Below are positions 9,309-18,373 of a stretch of DNA of 64,000 bases, piece after piece (positions within the stretch are counted from its first letter, which is position 1; each line of letters starts with the position of its first letter). The DNA comes from an uncultured Lachnospiraceae bacterium (GTDB lineage Bacteria; Bacillota; Clostridia; Lachnospirales; Lachnospiraceae). The notes under the pieces are model-generated. The model saw nothing but the letters and a program-made list of their open reading frames with translations. It ran no database searches and had not been told where the DNA came from. The DNA is taken from NCBI GenBank assembly GCA_900539715.1, contig UQDA01000009.1, positions 1 to 64,000 of the forward strand, written 5' to 3'. Position numbers and translations under genes: made by a program.

Positions 9309-11149
9309 TGGCAAAATGGTTTGTGGCGGCCAAAAAAGCTGACTTTTACGGCATCGGGCAGAGATTTCATATCAGCCCGGTGCTGGCGCGCATCATACGC
9401 AACCGGGATATTGAAGGCGAAGAGCAGATAGAAAAATATCTGTACGGCTCGATAGACCGGATGTATGATGCAGAGCTGTTAAAAGGAAGCGGCATGGCCG
9501 CCCTTTTATTGGAACAAAAGATAAAGGAAAAGAAGCCTGTCCGCGTGATAGGGGACTATGATGCGGATGGGATATGCTCCGCGTATATTTTAAAAAGAGG
9601 GCTGCAGGCGTGCGGGGCGGTCGTGGATACAGCGATACCGCATCGTATCAAGGATGGCTACGGCTTGAACGAGCATCTGGTAGAGGAAGCGCACAGGGAC
9701 GGCATCGACACGATAGTGACGTGCGATAACGGCATAGCCGCATCGGAGCAGATAGCCCTGGCAAAGGAGTACGGGATGACGGTCATCGTGACAGACCACC
9801 ATGAAATCCCTTATGAAGAGGAGACGGATACCGGAAGCGGTGAAGCGAGGCGGCATTATATCCTTCCGCCTGCGGATGTAGTCATCGACCCGAAGCAGGA
9901 TGGGGATTTGTATCCGTTTCGTGAAATCTGTGGCGCGATGGTGGCATTCAAGCTGATGCAGCTTTTGTTTGTAAAAATGGGGCTGCCGGGGCTTACATTG
10001 CCCGATAAAGCTTCGGCACAGCCGGGAAGCGCAGTTAAACAGCGAAGCGTGCTGGATGAACTGATGGAATTTGCAGCGTTTGCCACTATCTGCGATGTGA
10101 TGCCCCTTAGGGATGAAAACCGGCTCATCGTAAAGCATGGCCTGATGCTGATGAAAAATACGCAGAACGTCGGGCTTCGCGCGCTGATGGAGGTCAATCA
10201 GATATGCCCGTGGATAGATGGAAAGCTGAGCGCATTCCATATCGGGTTTGTGTTGGGGCCGTGCCTGAATGCGTCCGGACGTTTGGACAGCGCAAAGCAG
10301 GCGCTGGAGCTTCTGGAAAGCAGGACAAGGGAGAATGCGGTGGCACAGGCGGCATTTTTGAAACAGTTAAACGCCAGCCGTAAGGAGCTGACGGAGAAAT
10401 ATGTGGAAGAAGCCGTGGAGATGATAGAAAACGGACCGTTAAAAAATGACAGAGTGCTGGTCGTTTTCCTGCCGGACTGCCACGAGAGCATCGCCGGTAT
10501 CATCGCGGGACGTATCAGGGAGCGGTATTATAAACCTGTTTTTGTGCTGACGAGGGGCGAAGAGGGCGTAAAAGGAAGCGCACGTTCGATAGAGAGCTAT
10601 CATATTTATGAAGAAATGACAAAATGCCGTCACTTTTTTACAAAATATGGCGGACACAAGATGGCGGCGGGGTTGTCGATGAGAGAAGAGGATGTGGAGG
10701 CCTTCCGAAAAGAGATAAATGCGCTCTGCACATTGACAGACGACGACCTGCAGGAGAGGGTGCATATCGACGTGCCCCTTCCGGTGTCGAGGGTGAGCTT
10801 TGATTTTGTGGAGGAGCTGGAGCTTTTGGAGCCGTTCGGCACGGGAAATGAAAAGCCGGTGTTTGCGCAGAAGGACCTTTTGTTCCTGTCGGCGAGAGTC
10901 CTTGGAAAAGCCGGAAATGTCATCAAATTTACGGTGCAGGACGATGAACAAAAGCGTTGGGAAATGATGCTTTTTCACGGAAAAGAAGAATTTGAGCGCT
11001 ATGCGTCGGAAAAATACGGGCAGGCTGCTCTGGATGCCCTTTATGAAGGGAAGAGCAGAGGACTTGTATTTGATGCGGTCTACTATCCGGGAGTAAATAC
11101 GTGGCAGGGGAATACAAGATTGCAGCTCGTTCTGCAAAAATACCGCTAA
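9308..11149 (+). CDS. recJ: Single-strand DNA exonuclease RecJ
   Basis: RecJ degrades single-stranded DNA 5' to 3' in recombination and repair. The 613-residue product has the DHH phosphoesterase motifs GDYDADGI (82-89), CDNGIA and VTDHHE, then GPCLNASGRLDS, and the DHHA1 motif GGHKMAAGLS, followed by a C-terminal OB-like domain. The ATG at 9308 shares a base with the secDF stop and gives the usual RecJ N-terminus; longer in-frame extensions lie inside secDF and are rejected. Length and motif order are normal. Confidence 0.95.
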   Translation: MAKWFVAAKKADFYGIGQRFHISPVLARIIRNRDIEGEEQIEKYLYGSIDRMYDAELLKGSGMAALLLEQKIKEKKPVRVIGDYDADGICSAYILKRGLQACGAVVDTAIPHRIKDGYGLNEHLVEEAHRDGIDTIVTCDNGIAASEQIALAKEYGMTVIVTDHHEIPYEEETDTGSGEARRHYILPPADVVIDPKQDGDLYPFREICGAMVAFKLMQLLFVKMGLPGLTLPDKASAQPGSAVKQRSVLDELMEFAAFATICDVMPLRDENRLIVKHGLMLMKNTQNVGLRALMEVNQICPWIDGKLSAFHIGFVLGPCLNASGRLDSAKQALELLESRTRENAVAQAAFLKQLNASRKELTEKYVEEAVEMIENGPLKNDRVLVVFLPDCHESIAGIIAGRIRERYYKPVFVLTRGEEGVKGSARSIESYHIYEEMTKCRHFFTKYGGHKMAAGLSMREEDVEAFRKEINALCTLTDDDLQERVHIDVPLPVSRVSFDFVEELELLEPFGTGNEKPVFAQKDLLFLSARVLGKAGNVIKFTVQDDEQKRWEMMLFHGKEEFERYASEKYGQAALDALYEGKSRGLVFDAVYYPGVNTWQGNTRLQLVLQKYR

Positions 11150-11236
11150 AAAAGGGGAAAACCTCATTTTATTGATACTTTAAAAGTTTTTATAGTGTTT
11201 TTATAAATTGTACATATTTTGCACACATTTTCTTTG

Positions 11237-11337
11237 TAAGATATATTTCAGATAGTTGAACAACTCACTATCTCCCCCCTCATAAGAAAGTGAAGGCTCT
11301 GCATCAATGGTGCAGAGCTTTTCACTTTCTTTTTTTT
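11237..11337 (+). ncRNA. Possible small RNA with C-rich loop
   Basis: The gap after recJ is AT-rich and then holds an unstructured segment with CTCCCCCCT (about 11271-11279), followed at once by the strong terminator at 11285. C-rich single-stranded motifs before a terminator are typical of Gram-positive small RNAs that pair with Shine-Dalgarno sequences. TTGCAC at 11219 and TAAGAT at 11237 are only 12 bases apart, so no clear promoter is seen. The left end is a guess. Confidence 0.3.
11285..11337 (+). terminator. Strong Rho-independent terminator
   Basis: A long stem (AGAAAGTGA plus GGCTCTGCA, pairing with TGCAGAGCT and CACTTTCT) is followed by a T run. It ends the scfA-scfB-secDF-recJ transcript or the possible small RNA. 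Confidence 0.85.
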
Positions 11338-11420
11338 ATGTTATGATACCTTCAGTAGATACAGGAAAGTTTCCTTGTCTATCGAAGGAATCATAAAGAA
11401 ATGTGAGGATTTGAAAAAGG

Positions 11421-13622
11421 TTGGAAGATAAGAAAAAAAAGTCGGGCATGTTTTGGGCGGCAGGAAAAGTAATGCTCTTTGGATTGCTGGCGGCGTTTGT
11501 GGCAGAAGTGACTCTTTGTCAGCTTTCGTTCTGGACATCTGCCGGTAAGGAAGGGGAAGACCTCACGAAGCGGGCAGAGGTTGCAGGGCATTATTTCACG
11601 GCAGAGGACATGGAAAGCGTGCAGGGAAGCGGATTTGAAGATTTTTTTGCGGCAGTGAGTGAAGAGGATGCCGGAGAAGGGGAAGTCTATATCGACAGGG
11701 AAGGCTATGTCCATGTACCGGGCGGGAGCATGCTGATCGGCATCCGTGATTTTGGGCAGGAGCTTGAAAATATACGGCTGGATGTAAAGCTTCCGGAAGG
11801 ATATCCGGTGCTGGCAGAGGTGTTCGTACAGGATGAAGGAAATGCATATACCTATCCTCTGGGAGAAGGAAGAGTGCTTTTGAAAGGAGTGCCGGAAAAC
11901 GGGGTAATGAAGCTGCATCCTTATGGGGTGGTGAAGAATCTCTATATCCGTCTGCAGCGGGCAGATGCTGTCGGAAACGGTGCCGGGGCGTCGTTGGGAG
12001 AGCTTGTATTGTCCGTGGACAGGTTGGAGGCGAACGGACGTATCCCCTTTTTGTTCAGAACAGGCCGGATGTGTATATGGTGGGGAATATTTGTGCTTTT
12101 GTACGGGATGCGTACAAAAAGCTGCCTGCATCGTATCTGCTTTACAGCGGAAACGGCTGAGGGGCGAAAAAAACGCCGAATGGCGGTAGTTTTATTTACG
12201 GGGCTGCTGTTGATAGCAGTATTTGTATTTGTGCGGATAAACCCGGTGTGTATGTCAAATCTGGCACTTCATCATGCTCAGTATCAGGAGCTGGCAGAGG
12301 CGATGGCTGGGGGGAGTTTTTGCGTGGGAGAGGCGGACCCGGCACTTTTGGAAGTGGAAAATCCATATGATACGATTTCTCTTCAGGCGGGGAAGATTCC
12401 ATATCGGGCGGATTACGCCTACTATGAAGGGAGATATTATGTATATTTCGGCGTTGTTCCGGTGCTGCTTTTTTATCTTCCCTATTATCTGCTGACGGGT
12501 GGAGCACTGCCGAATTATGCTGCGGTATTTTTGTTTCTGGCAGGCTTTGCGGTCGCCTGTGCGGGGCTTGTGTATGAATTGATGAAGCGGTATTTCCCGA
12601 AGCTTCCGTTTTATCTGTGGGGTGTTGGCGTATTTATGCTGACGGGAGGCTATTCGGTATTTTATCTTTTGATTCGTCCGGATCTGTACCATGTGCCGAT
12701 TGCAGCGTCCTATATGTTTGCTGCTGCGGGGATGTGGATGTATCTGGCAGGGCTGAACCGGAAAAAGGAGCAAAGAGGGCAGCGGCTCTTTTTGTATGCG
12801 GCGGGGTCTGTTTGCATGGCGCTGACGGCCGGATGCCGCGCACAGTTCGTGCTGTTTGCGGCGCTTGTTCCGGTGCTCTTTTTCAGGGAGATATGCGGAC
12901 TGTTCCGAAAGAAAAATGAAAAGAATTCCGGATTTGGCGCAGGAGAGCTTGCAGCGTTGGCGTTGCCGTATGTTTTTGTGGCGGCAGGGCTGATGTATTA
13001 CAATGCCGTGAGGTTTGGGTCACCCTTTGATTTTGGCGCGTCCTATAGCCTGACGAGCAACGATATGACGCATCGGGGCTTTAATTTGGAACGGGTTTTA
13101 TATGGACTGTGGTATTTTCTGTTTCAGCCGCCCTGGATAGCGGCAAAGTTCCCTTATCTTAACAGCGTGCTTTTGGAAAACGGATATCTTGGGAAGATGG
13201 TGACGGAGAGCAGCTTTGGCGGCGTGCTCGCGTGCAGCCTGTTTTTTGTGCCAATGCTGTTTTGGGGCAGGTATGTAAAGAGCGGCGCGATGAAAAAAGA
13301 GCTCGTATGGTTTTCGGGAGTCTGCATTGGTCTGGCTGTCCTGATAGGGGCGGTGGATGCAAACGGGGCGGGAATTCTCATCCGCTATAGCTGTGATGTT
13401 TCGTTTGGCTTGTTTCTTGCAGCGGTTCCGGTATTTTTGAGCGCAGCGGCGTATGTGCGGGAAAAGGGGGGATACAGCATATTTTTGGTGTGGCTGAAGG
13501 GAGCGGTGCTGTTTCAGGTCTGGTTTTTATTTCTGATACTGGTCAACGGGGATGGGAGTGTGAATCTGATGACGGGAAATCCGCAGCTGTATTATTCCAT
13601 CCAGTCGGCGCTCCGGTGGTAG
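11421..13622 (+). CDS. Large polytopic membrane protein, GT-C-like
   Basis: A 733-residue protein. After one N-terminal membrane segment (about residues 10-35) comes a soluble region to about residue 210, probably outside the cell. Ten or more membrane helices fill the rest. A conserved-looking stretch, YADYAYYEGRYYVYFG-like, precedes the helix GVVPVLLFYLPYYLL. This layout recalls GT-C glycosyltransferases that use polyprenyl-phosphate sugars, but I do not see a clear catalytic signature and leave the function open. The start is TTG at 11421, because an in-frame stop lies at 11412; ATG at 11448 is an alternative. It is followed by a membrane acyltransferase and a secreted SGNH protein, which suggests a role in a surface glycan. 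Confidence 0.7.
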   Translation: MEDKKKKSGMFWAAGKVMLFGLLAAFVAEVTLCQLSFWTSAGKEGEDLTKRAEVAGHYFTAEDMESVQGSGFEDFFAAVSEEDAGEGEVYIDREGYVHVPGGSMLIGIRDFGQELENIRLDVKLPEGYPVLAEVFVQDEGNAYTYPLGEGRVLLKGVPENGVMKLHPYGVVKNLYIRLQRADAVGNGAGASLGELVLSVDRLEANGRIPFLFRTGRMCIWWGIFVLLYGMRTKSCLHRICFTAETAEGRKKRRMAVVLFTGLLLIAVFVFVRINPVCMSNLALHHAQYQELAEAMAGGSFCVGEADPALLEVENPYDTISLQAGKIPYRADYAYYEGRYYVYFGVVPVLLFYLPYYLLTGGALPNYAAVFLFLAGFAVACAGLVYELMKRYFPKLPFYLWGVGVFMLTGGYSVFYLLIRPDLYHVPIAASYMFAAAGMWMYLAGLNRKKEQRGQRLFLYAAGSVCMALTAGCRAQFVLFAALVPVLFFREICGLFRKKNEKNSGFGAGELAALALPYVFVAAGLMYYNAVRFGSPFDFGASYSLTSNDMTHRGFNLERVLYGLWYFLFQPPWIAAKFPYLNSVLLENGYLGKMVTESSFGGVLACSLFFVPMLFWGRYVKSGAMKKELVWFSGVCIGLAVLIGAVDANGAGILIRYSCDVSFGLFLAAVPVFLSAAAYVREKGGYSIFLVWLKGAVLFQVWFLFLILVNGDGSVNLMTGNPQLYYSIQSALRW

Positions 13623-13632
13623 GGAGAAAAGA

Positions 13633-14607
13633 ATGAGGGAACGAAAAGTGTTTCTGACAAAAGAGCAGAGTATGTTTCTGAGAGGGATTGCGATACTGAT
13701 GGTCATCGCATCTCATTATGCGGAGTGGTACGGAGACGTGCTGCAAAACGAGACGGTCCGGTACGGTCTGACGAGGCTTGGATGCTACGGTGTGGATATT
13801 TTCTTTCTGGTATCAGGCTACGGGCTCGTTAAAAGTGCCGGAAAAAGGCGCATCGGCGGGCGCTTTTTATGGAATCGGATAAAAAATACATATCTGCCGT
13901 ATCTGCTGATAGTGGGACTGACCGAATGGTATGGAGGCGGCATATCCGGCGTAGAAGGCTGGTATCATTATATAACCGGATATAACTGGTGGTTTATCCG
14001 GAATATCCTGCTGTTCTATTTGTTGTTTTTTGTGGTATACAGGCTGGCGGACAGACCGTGGGTGAGAATGTTTCTGATGTTTGCGGCAACGGCTGGATAT
14101 TCTGTCTGGCTGGTATCACAGGAGAGGGCGGCGTTCTGGTACATTTCAAATCTGGCCTTTGTGGCGGGAATGCTGCTGGCACAGTATGAACGGCAGCTGC
14201 TGCGCGCAGCGTCCTTCCTGTATCCGGTGCAGCTTTTTGCGCTGGCAGCGGGGATGGTATGGGCGGTCAGAACAGGGCTTGCCGCAAGAACGCAGCTGCC
14301 GGAGCTTTCCGTAAGGCTGAGAGACGGTCTGATAGCGAACGGTATATGGACTTATCTGGCAGCGCAGTCCGGCGGGATGTTTACACATGGAGGGCGGGCA
14401 CTGGGATTTCTCGGCAGCTTTTCGCTGGAATTGTATCTGAGCCACATGTTTGTGTTTTATCGGGTAGTGAACCACTTTACGGAGTGGGGTATAATCGTGC
14501 AGGGAATCGTTTCCTTCGGTCTGGCAGTGCTTATATCATGGGGCATCAACCGCTTGTTCGCCCTTTTGTGGAAAACAGCGGATGCGGTCGGCGGGAGAAA
14601 AAGATAA
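13633..14607 (+). CDS. Acyltransferase-3 family membrane protein
   Basis: A 324-residue integral membrane protein of the acyltransferase-3 family. The N-terminus has the family's histidine motif (RGIAILMVIASHYAEW) and then VDIFFLVSGYGL. About nine to ten helices follow. Family members carry acyl groups, usually acetyl, across the membrane onto sugars or peptidoglycan. Only ten bases separate it from the upstream gene, and the SGNH protein follows in what looks like the same operon, a pairing typical of surface O-acetylation systems. The acceptor cannot be told from sequence. Confidence 0.85.
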   Translation: MRERKVFLTKEQSMFLRGIAILMVIASHYAEWYGDVLQNETVRYGLTRLGCYGVDIFFLVSGYGLVKSAGKRRIGGRFLWNRIKNTYLPYLLIVGLTEWYGGGISGVEGWYHYITGYNWWFIRNILLFYLLFFVVYRLADRPWVRMFLMFAATAGYSVWLVSQERAAFWYISNLAFVAGMLLAQYERQLLRAASFLYPVQLFALAAGMVWAVRTGLAARTQLPELSVRLRDGLIANGIWTYLAAQSGGMFTHGGRALGFLGSFSLELYLSHMFVFYRVVNHFTEWGIIVQGIVSFGLAVLISWGINRLFALLWKTADAVGGRKR

Positions 14608-14643
14608 GTGGAGTACAGCGTGGAAAACAGAAAAGGAGAGAAA

Positions 14644-15570
14644 ATGATGAAGCTTGGAAAAAGGGAGCGGACACAAAAAGAAGCGGGCAGAAAGAGCAGC
14701 CCTGGAAGGCGTATGAGGCTGGCGGGCATATGCGCTGCGCTGTGTCTTGGCGGAGCGATGGCGTCGGGAGTCCGTGTGCAGGCAGCGTCGGCAGGCGGGC
14801 AGGTGCAGGCTGTTTATATTCCGATGCCCGGGTTTGTGGTGGAGCAGTGGAGCGTGCCAAAGCCGATGAAGGCGGCGAAGAATGCGGCGGTTAAGGTGTT
14901 GGCAGACAACGCTTCGGCGCAGCTTGGCACGGTGATGGCAGGACAGGACGTTTTTGTATGGGGACAGACGGATACGGGCTGGTATTTTACACAGATAGGG
15001 GACGCACTTGGATATGTACGCAATGAGGTATTGAATGAAGGCCAGCCGGTTCAGCCGGTCCAGGCGGCGGGCATTGTTTTTATCGGGGATTCCCGTATGG
15101 TGACGTTAAAGGAAGCAGTGGAAAAGAAGCTGGGAGTCTGCCCGGCAGCAGTCATCGCAAAAAACGGCAGTCGTTATGAATGGTTTCATGATACGGCAAT
15201 ACCGCAGGCGGATAAGGTCATCGGGAATGGAAGCCGCGTTGTGATCAATATGGGTGTTAATGATTTAAACGATGCGGATAAGTATGCGCAGGACATGAAT
15301 TACTGGGGCGCGGTATGGAGCGCGAGAGGGGCGCAGGTCTATTATGCTTCCGTCAACCCGGTCTGGGACAATCCGCACGGGATGACGCCTGAGCGGGTAA
15401 AACTGTTCAACGACCGCTTAAAAGGTCAGCTTATCCCGCAGATCGTATGGCTGGACAGCCACAGCTATCTGATGGGAGCGGGCGTTCATGCGTATGACGG
15501 AATCCATTATAAGGATGATACGAATCTGGTGCTGTACCAGTATTATCTGACGATGATAGGGGCTGTTTGA
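14644..15570 (+). CDS. Secreted SH3-SGNH hydrolase
   Basis: A protein of about 308 residues. The N-terminal signal region is long (charged start, then LAGICAALCLGGAMASG, cleavage near VQAAS). An SH3-like domain follows (about residues 80-135, with GWYFTQIGDALGYVRNEV). The SGNH domain has block I FIGDSRMV, block III MGVNDLND and block V DGIHY, so the Ser-Asp-His set is present. It acts outside the cell, probably as an esterase or acyltransferase on a glycan handled by its operon. The ATG at 14644 is chosen because AAAAGGAGAG stands just before it; GTG at 14608 is possible but has no good Shine-Dalgarno. Confidence 0.82.
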   Translation: MMKLGKRERTQKEAGRKSSPGRRMRLAGICAALCLGGAMASGVRVQAASAGGQVQAVYIPMPGFVVEQWSVPKPMKAAKNAAVKVLADNASAQLGTVMAGQDVFVWGQTDTGWYFTQIGDALGYVRNEVLNEGQPVQPVQAAGIVFIGDSRMVTLKEAVEKKLGVCPAAVIAKNGSRYEWFHDTAIPQADKVIGNGSRVVINMGVNDLNDADKYAQDMNYWGAVWSARGAQVYYASVNPVWDNPHGMTPERVKLFNDRLKGQLIPQIVWLDSHSYLMGAGVHAYDGIHYKDDTNLVLYQYYLTMIGAV

Positions 15571-15581
15571 TAGAAGAAAAT

Positions 15582-15616
15582 AAAAAAAGATGCTGAATTT
15601 TCAAGCATCTTTTTTT
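15582..15616. terminator. Bidirectional terminator
   Basis: A symmetrical hairpin (AAAAAAAGATGCT with AGCATCTTTTTTT) has A and T runs on both sides. It can end the SGNH transcript on the + strand and the tmRNA transcript on the - strand. Confidence 0.88.
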
Positions 15617-15618
15617 AG

Positions 15619-15975
15619 TGGACTAGACGGGAGTCGAACCCGTGTCCAAAAGCCCATTCCCTGTCCTTCTACTATCATAGTCTGTTTATTGGCGGATGGT
15701 CTTGCTCCATCCAGTTCCCGCCTGTATCCGGGAGCAGACACCCTGATACACTTGGTAGCTTCATCATACGCCTGCGGGAGCAAAGCTTAGCCCGCATCGT
15801 TTCTCACATAGTCGATGCCCGGGTCTTAAAGTGTGAGTGCTCTAAGTCGGACAGCTGCCATTAGGCAGCGTATGCTAAATTATCTTCAGCGTTTATATTT
15901 AGATTTGTGGTTTGACGCACCACCTGCGGATAGCTTCTCCAGCTGCAGAACCCCTGTCGAAACCTTGACTAGCCC
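15619..15975 (-). ncRNA. ssrA: tmRNA (ssrA)
   Basis: Read on the - strand, the 5' end GGGCTAG pairs with CTAGTCC at the 3' end to form the alanine-tRNA-like acceptor stem. The T arm ACGGG-TTCGACT-CCCGT is next to it. The conserved 5' segment GTTTCGACAGGGGTT is present. The tag frame ends GCTGAAGATAATTTAGCATA plus CGCTGCC and TAA, giving the tag AEDNLAYAA after the charged alanine. The 3' CCA is not encoded (the discriminator A is followed by CT). The RNA rescues stalled ribosomes and marks their peptides for degradation. It is the only - strand gene in the window. Confidence 0.96.
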
Positions 15976-16018
15976 TGATGATGGGAAAACAAATCGTTAC
16001 CATCTGCTATTATGTGAT

Positions 16019-16047
16019 ATTATACGTTTAAAAAAAAGAGGTGTCAA
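16019..16047 (-). promoter_or_regulatory. tmRNA promoter
   Basis: On the - strand, TTGACA (16042-16047) and TATAAT (16019-16024) are both perfect consensus boxes with a 17-base spacer. Transcription should start near 16012, leaving a short leader of about 37 bases to be removed from the mature 5' end at 15975. Confidence 0.88.
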
Positions 16048-16096
16048 TGTCTATTTTGTGAAATGTTTCTAAAATATGCGAAATTGGGAAAAGTCG

Positions 16097-16125
16097 TTGC
16101 TGATATATGAAAAATCCGTTATAAT
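16097..16125 (+). promoter_or_regulatory. Promoter of the DUF368 gene
   Basis: TTGCTG and TATAAT are 17 bases apart, 36 bases before the DUF368 start. It is divergent from the tmRNA promoter. Confidence 0.75.
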
Positions 16126-16160
16126 GCCTTTGAACTAATAATATCAGAAAGGTAAAATTT

Positions 16161-17000
16161 ATGAATCAGAACAATCCAAAGACATTTATACTCCGGCTGT
16201 TTCAGGGCGCACTGATAGGTCTGGGGGCGGTGCTGCCGGGCATTTCCGGCGGTGTATTGTGTGTGATATTCGGTATCTATAAGCCTATCATGGAACTTTT
16301 GTCAGACCCGTTCCATGCGTTAAAAAAGCATCTGGGACTGTTGATACCCGTGCTCGCCGGAGGCGCGCTGGGATTTCTGGGCGTTGCAAAGCTGCTCGGC
16401 TTTTTCCTGACGAGATATGAGAATCCGTCAGTCTGTCTTTTCGTGGGACTCATTGCAGGAATGATTCCATCCCTGTTTAGAGAGGCGTCGGAGAAGGGCA
16501 GGAGCAAAAAGGACTATCCGGCGATGATCATCGCGTGTGCGGTGGTATTTACTGTTCTGATCGGATTAAATGTGATTTCTGTAAGTATCGAGCCGAATCT
16601 TGGCTGGAATATTTTCAGCGGTTTTTGCGTTGCAATGAGCGTTATCGCACCGGGGATGAGCTTCTCAACGCTTTTGATGCCTCTGGGATTGTATACCCCG
16701 TTTGTGGAGGCAATAGGAAATCTGGACTTCGGAGTGCTGATACCGGCGGGAATAAGTGCGCTCGCAACGATGCTGCTGCTGGCAAAGGCAATAAATACTC
16801 TGATGGACCGTTATTATTCCATTGTATTTCATGCGATTATCGGCATTGTTATTGCGGCGACCGTGATGATAATCCCGTTTGGGAGCTTTGCAGCAAGCGT
16901 GTCGGGCTGTATTCTCAATCTGGTCTGTCTGGCAGCAGGCGTCGTTATCGCATTGATGCTGGATAGGTTCAACAGCAAATATGCGGTGAATGAATCATAA
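16161..17000 (+). CDS. DUF368 membrane protein (PopT family)
   Basis: A 279-residue membrane protein with about eight hydrophobic segments. The N-terminus QGALIGLGAVLPGISGG and the repeated motif near residue 170 (AMSVIAPGMSFS) are the two half-repeats typical of DUF368. Members of this family (PopT) have been shown to return undecaprenyl phosphate across the membrane for reuse in cell-wall and glycan synthesis. That role fits the glycan-related cluster on the other side of the tmRNA gene, although this gene has its own promoter. Length and motifs are normal. Confidence 0.88.
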   Translation: MNQNNPKTFILRLFQGALIGLGAVLPGISGGVLCVIFGIYKPIMELLSDPFHALKKHLGLLIPVLAGGALGFLGVAKLLGFFLTRYENPSVCLFVGLIAGMIPSLFREASEKGRSKKDYPAMIIACAVVFTVLIGLNVISVSIEPNLGWNIFSGFCVAMSVIAPGMSFSTLLMPLGLYTPFVEAIGNLDFGVLIPAGISALATMLLLAKAINTLMDRYYSIVFHAIIGIVIAATVMIIPFGSFAASVSGCILNLVCLAAGVVIALMLDRFNSKYAVNES

Positions 17001-17124
17001 GAAAATGACGGAAAAGGATAGGCTTGAAATAAGTTTATCCTTTTTTTATATTTTATTTTCCGGTATTTTATTGCAATTTCTTGATAAATCATTAATATAG
17101 ATGATAGCCGGAATGGAGGATGCT

Positions 17125-17520
17125 ATGAAAGAGAAATTTTTACGTTTTATGCAGGGACGTTACGGAGCGGACAAGCTGGGGCAGTTTTTGTCCGGCGTGA
17201 GTGTGGCGCTTCTGGTGATTTCTATTTTTGATGACACGAGGATTAGCTTTGCGGCGGCGTTGCTGATACTTATCTACAGTTATTTCCGTATTTTTTCCAG
17301 GAATATCCCCAAGAGATATGCGGAAAACCAGAAGTATCTTGCTGCAACGATGAAGCTGCGGCAGAGTTTTGCAAAGAAAAAGTCGGAGATGCAGCAGCGC
17401 AGGATATATCATATTTATAAATGTCCGGGCTGCGGGCAAAAAATGCGGATACCGAAAGGAAAAGGGAAAATAGAGGTGCGCTGCCCTAAGTGCAATACGA
17501 TATTTGTAAAGAAGAGCTGA
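17125..17520 (+). CDS. Small membrane protein with zinc ribbon
   Basis: A 131-residue protein with two close membrane helices (about residues 22-60) and a C-terminal zinc ribbon: CPGCGQKMRIP and CPKCNTIF, two CxxC pairs about 20 residues apart. Between them and the helices lies a basic stretch. The zinc ribbon faces the cytoplasm if the positive-inside rule holds. No specific function is known to me. The ATG at 17125 is preferred because GGAGGA precedes it; ATG at 17101 would add eight residues. DUF5685 follows after seven bases. Confidence 0.72.
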   Translation: MKEKFLRFMQGRYGADKLGQFLSGVSVALLVISIFDDTRISFAAALLILIYSYFRIFSRNIPKRYAENQKYLAATMKLRQSFAKKKSEMQQRRIYHIYKCPGCGQKMRIPKGKGKIEVRCPKCNTIFVKKS

Positions 17521-17527
17521 GGCGGAT

Positions 17528-18373
17528 ATGTTTGGATATGTGATCGTAAACAAGCAGGAGTTAAAATTTCGGGAATTTGACTGTTATCAGTCGTATTACT
17601 GCGGTCTGTGCCAGTGTCTGAAGGAGGAGTACGGGAGGAGAGGTCAGATGACCTTGAGTTATGATATGACCTTTGTTGTCATGCTCCTTTCGGCGCTGTA
17701 TGAGGATGAGGTAAAGGAAGGAAGCTGCAAATGCATTGCCCATCCTTTTGAAGCGCATCCGACACGTCAGACGGTCTTTACGCGCTATGCGGCTGATATG
17801 AATATTCTCCTTTCCTATTATAAATGTCAGGATGACTGGGAAGATGAGCGGAGTGTGAAGGGGAAGGCTGCAGCGGGGCTTCTTCGCAAAAAATATGCCG
17901 AAGCCCGGAAGACGTATCCCGAAAAGGCAGAGCGCATCAGAGAGCTTTTGGAGCAGATACATGTATATGAAAAGGCAAAAGAGCGCAATATAGACCTTGC
18001 GAGTGGATGCTTCGGAGAGATAATGGGAGAAATTTTGGCTTACCGCAAGGACGAATGGGAAAAGCAGCTGCGACGGATGGGGTTTTTCCTTGGAAAGTTT
18101 ATTTATCTGATGGATGCATACGAAGACATGGAAAAAGACGCCAAAAGCGGTAATTATAACGTATTTCTTTTGCGGAAGGAAGAGATGACGGATGAGGCTG
18201 CCTTTGAAAAGGAAGCCTATGATATTTTAAAATTGATGATGGCGGAGTGCTCGCGTGTATTTGAGCAGCTTCCCATTATAGAAAATACGGAAATCCTCCG
18301 CAATATTTTATATTCCGGCGTATGGTGCCGATATGAGATGGTGCAGGAGAAGAGGAAACAGAACAATGCGTGA
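17528..18373 (+). CDS. DUF5685 family protein
   Basis: A 281-residue soluble protein starting MFGYVIVNKQELKFREFD and YQSYYCGLCQCLK, a conserved start of the DUF5685 family. Cysteines near the start (CGLC, then KCIAHP) and acidic helical motifs such as DDWEDE and MDAYEDMEKD are visible; the latter recall metal- or diphosphate-binding Asp-rich motifs of isoprenoid enzymes, but this is only a resemblance. The function is unknown. It overlaps the J-domain gene by eight bases, so the two are probably made together. Confidence 0.78.
   Translation: MFGYVIVNKQELKFREFDCYQSYYCGLCQCLKEEYGRRGQMTLSYDMTFVVMLLSALYEDEVKEGSCKCIAHPFEAHPTRQTVFTRYAADMNILLSYYKCQDDWEDERSVKGKAAAGLLRKKYAEARKTYPEKAERIRELLEQIHVYEKAKERNIDLASGCFGEIMGEILAYRKDEWEKQLRRMGFFLGKFIYLMDAYEDMEKDAKSGNYNVFLLRKEEMTDEAAFEKEAYDILKLMMAECSRVFEQLPIIENTEILRNILYSGVWCRYEMVQEKRKQNNA

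Noticed and set aside
8349..9314. Open frame of about 321 codons on the - strand within secDF
   Set aside because: Antisense shadow of the SecF part; composition is unlike a real protein.
15590..16072. Open frames over the tmRNA region on both strands
   Set aside because: The DNA is a tmRNA gene; the frames cross its stems and have no ribosome sites.
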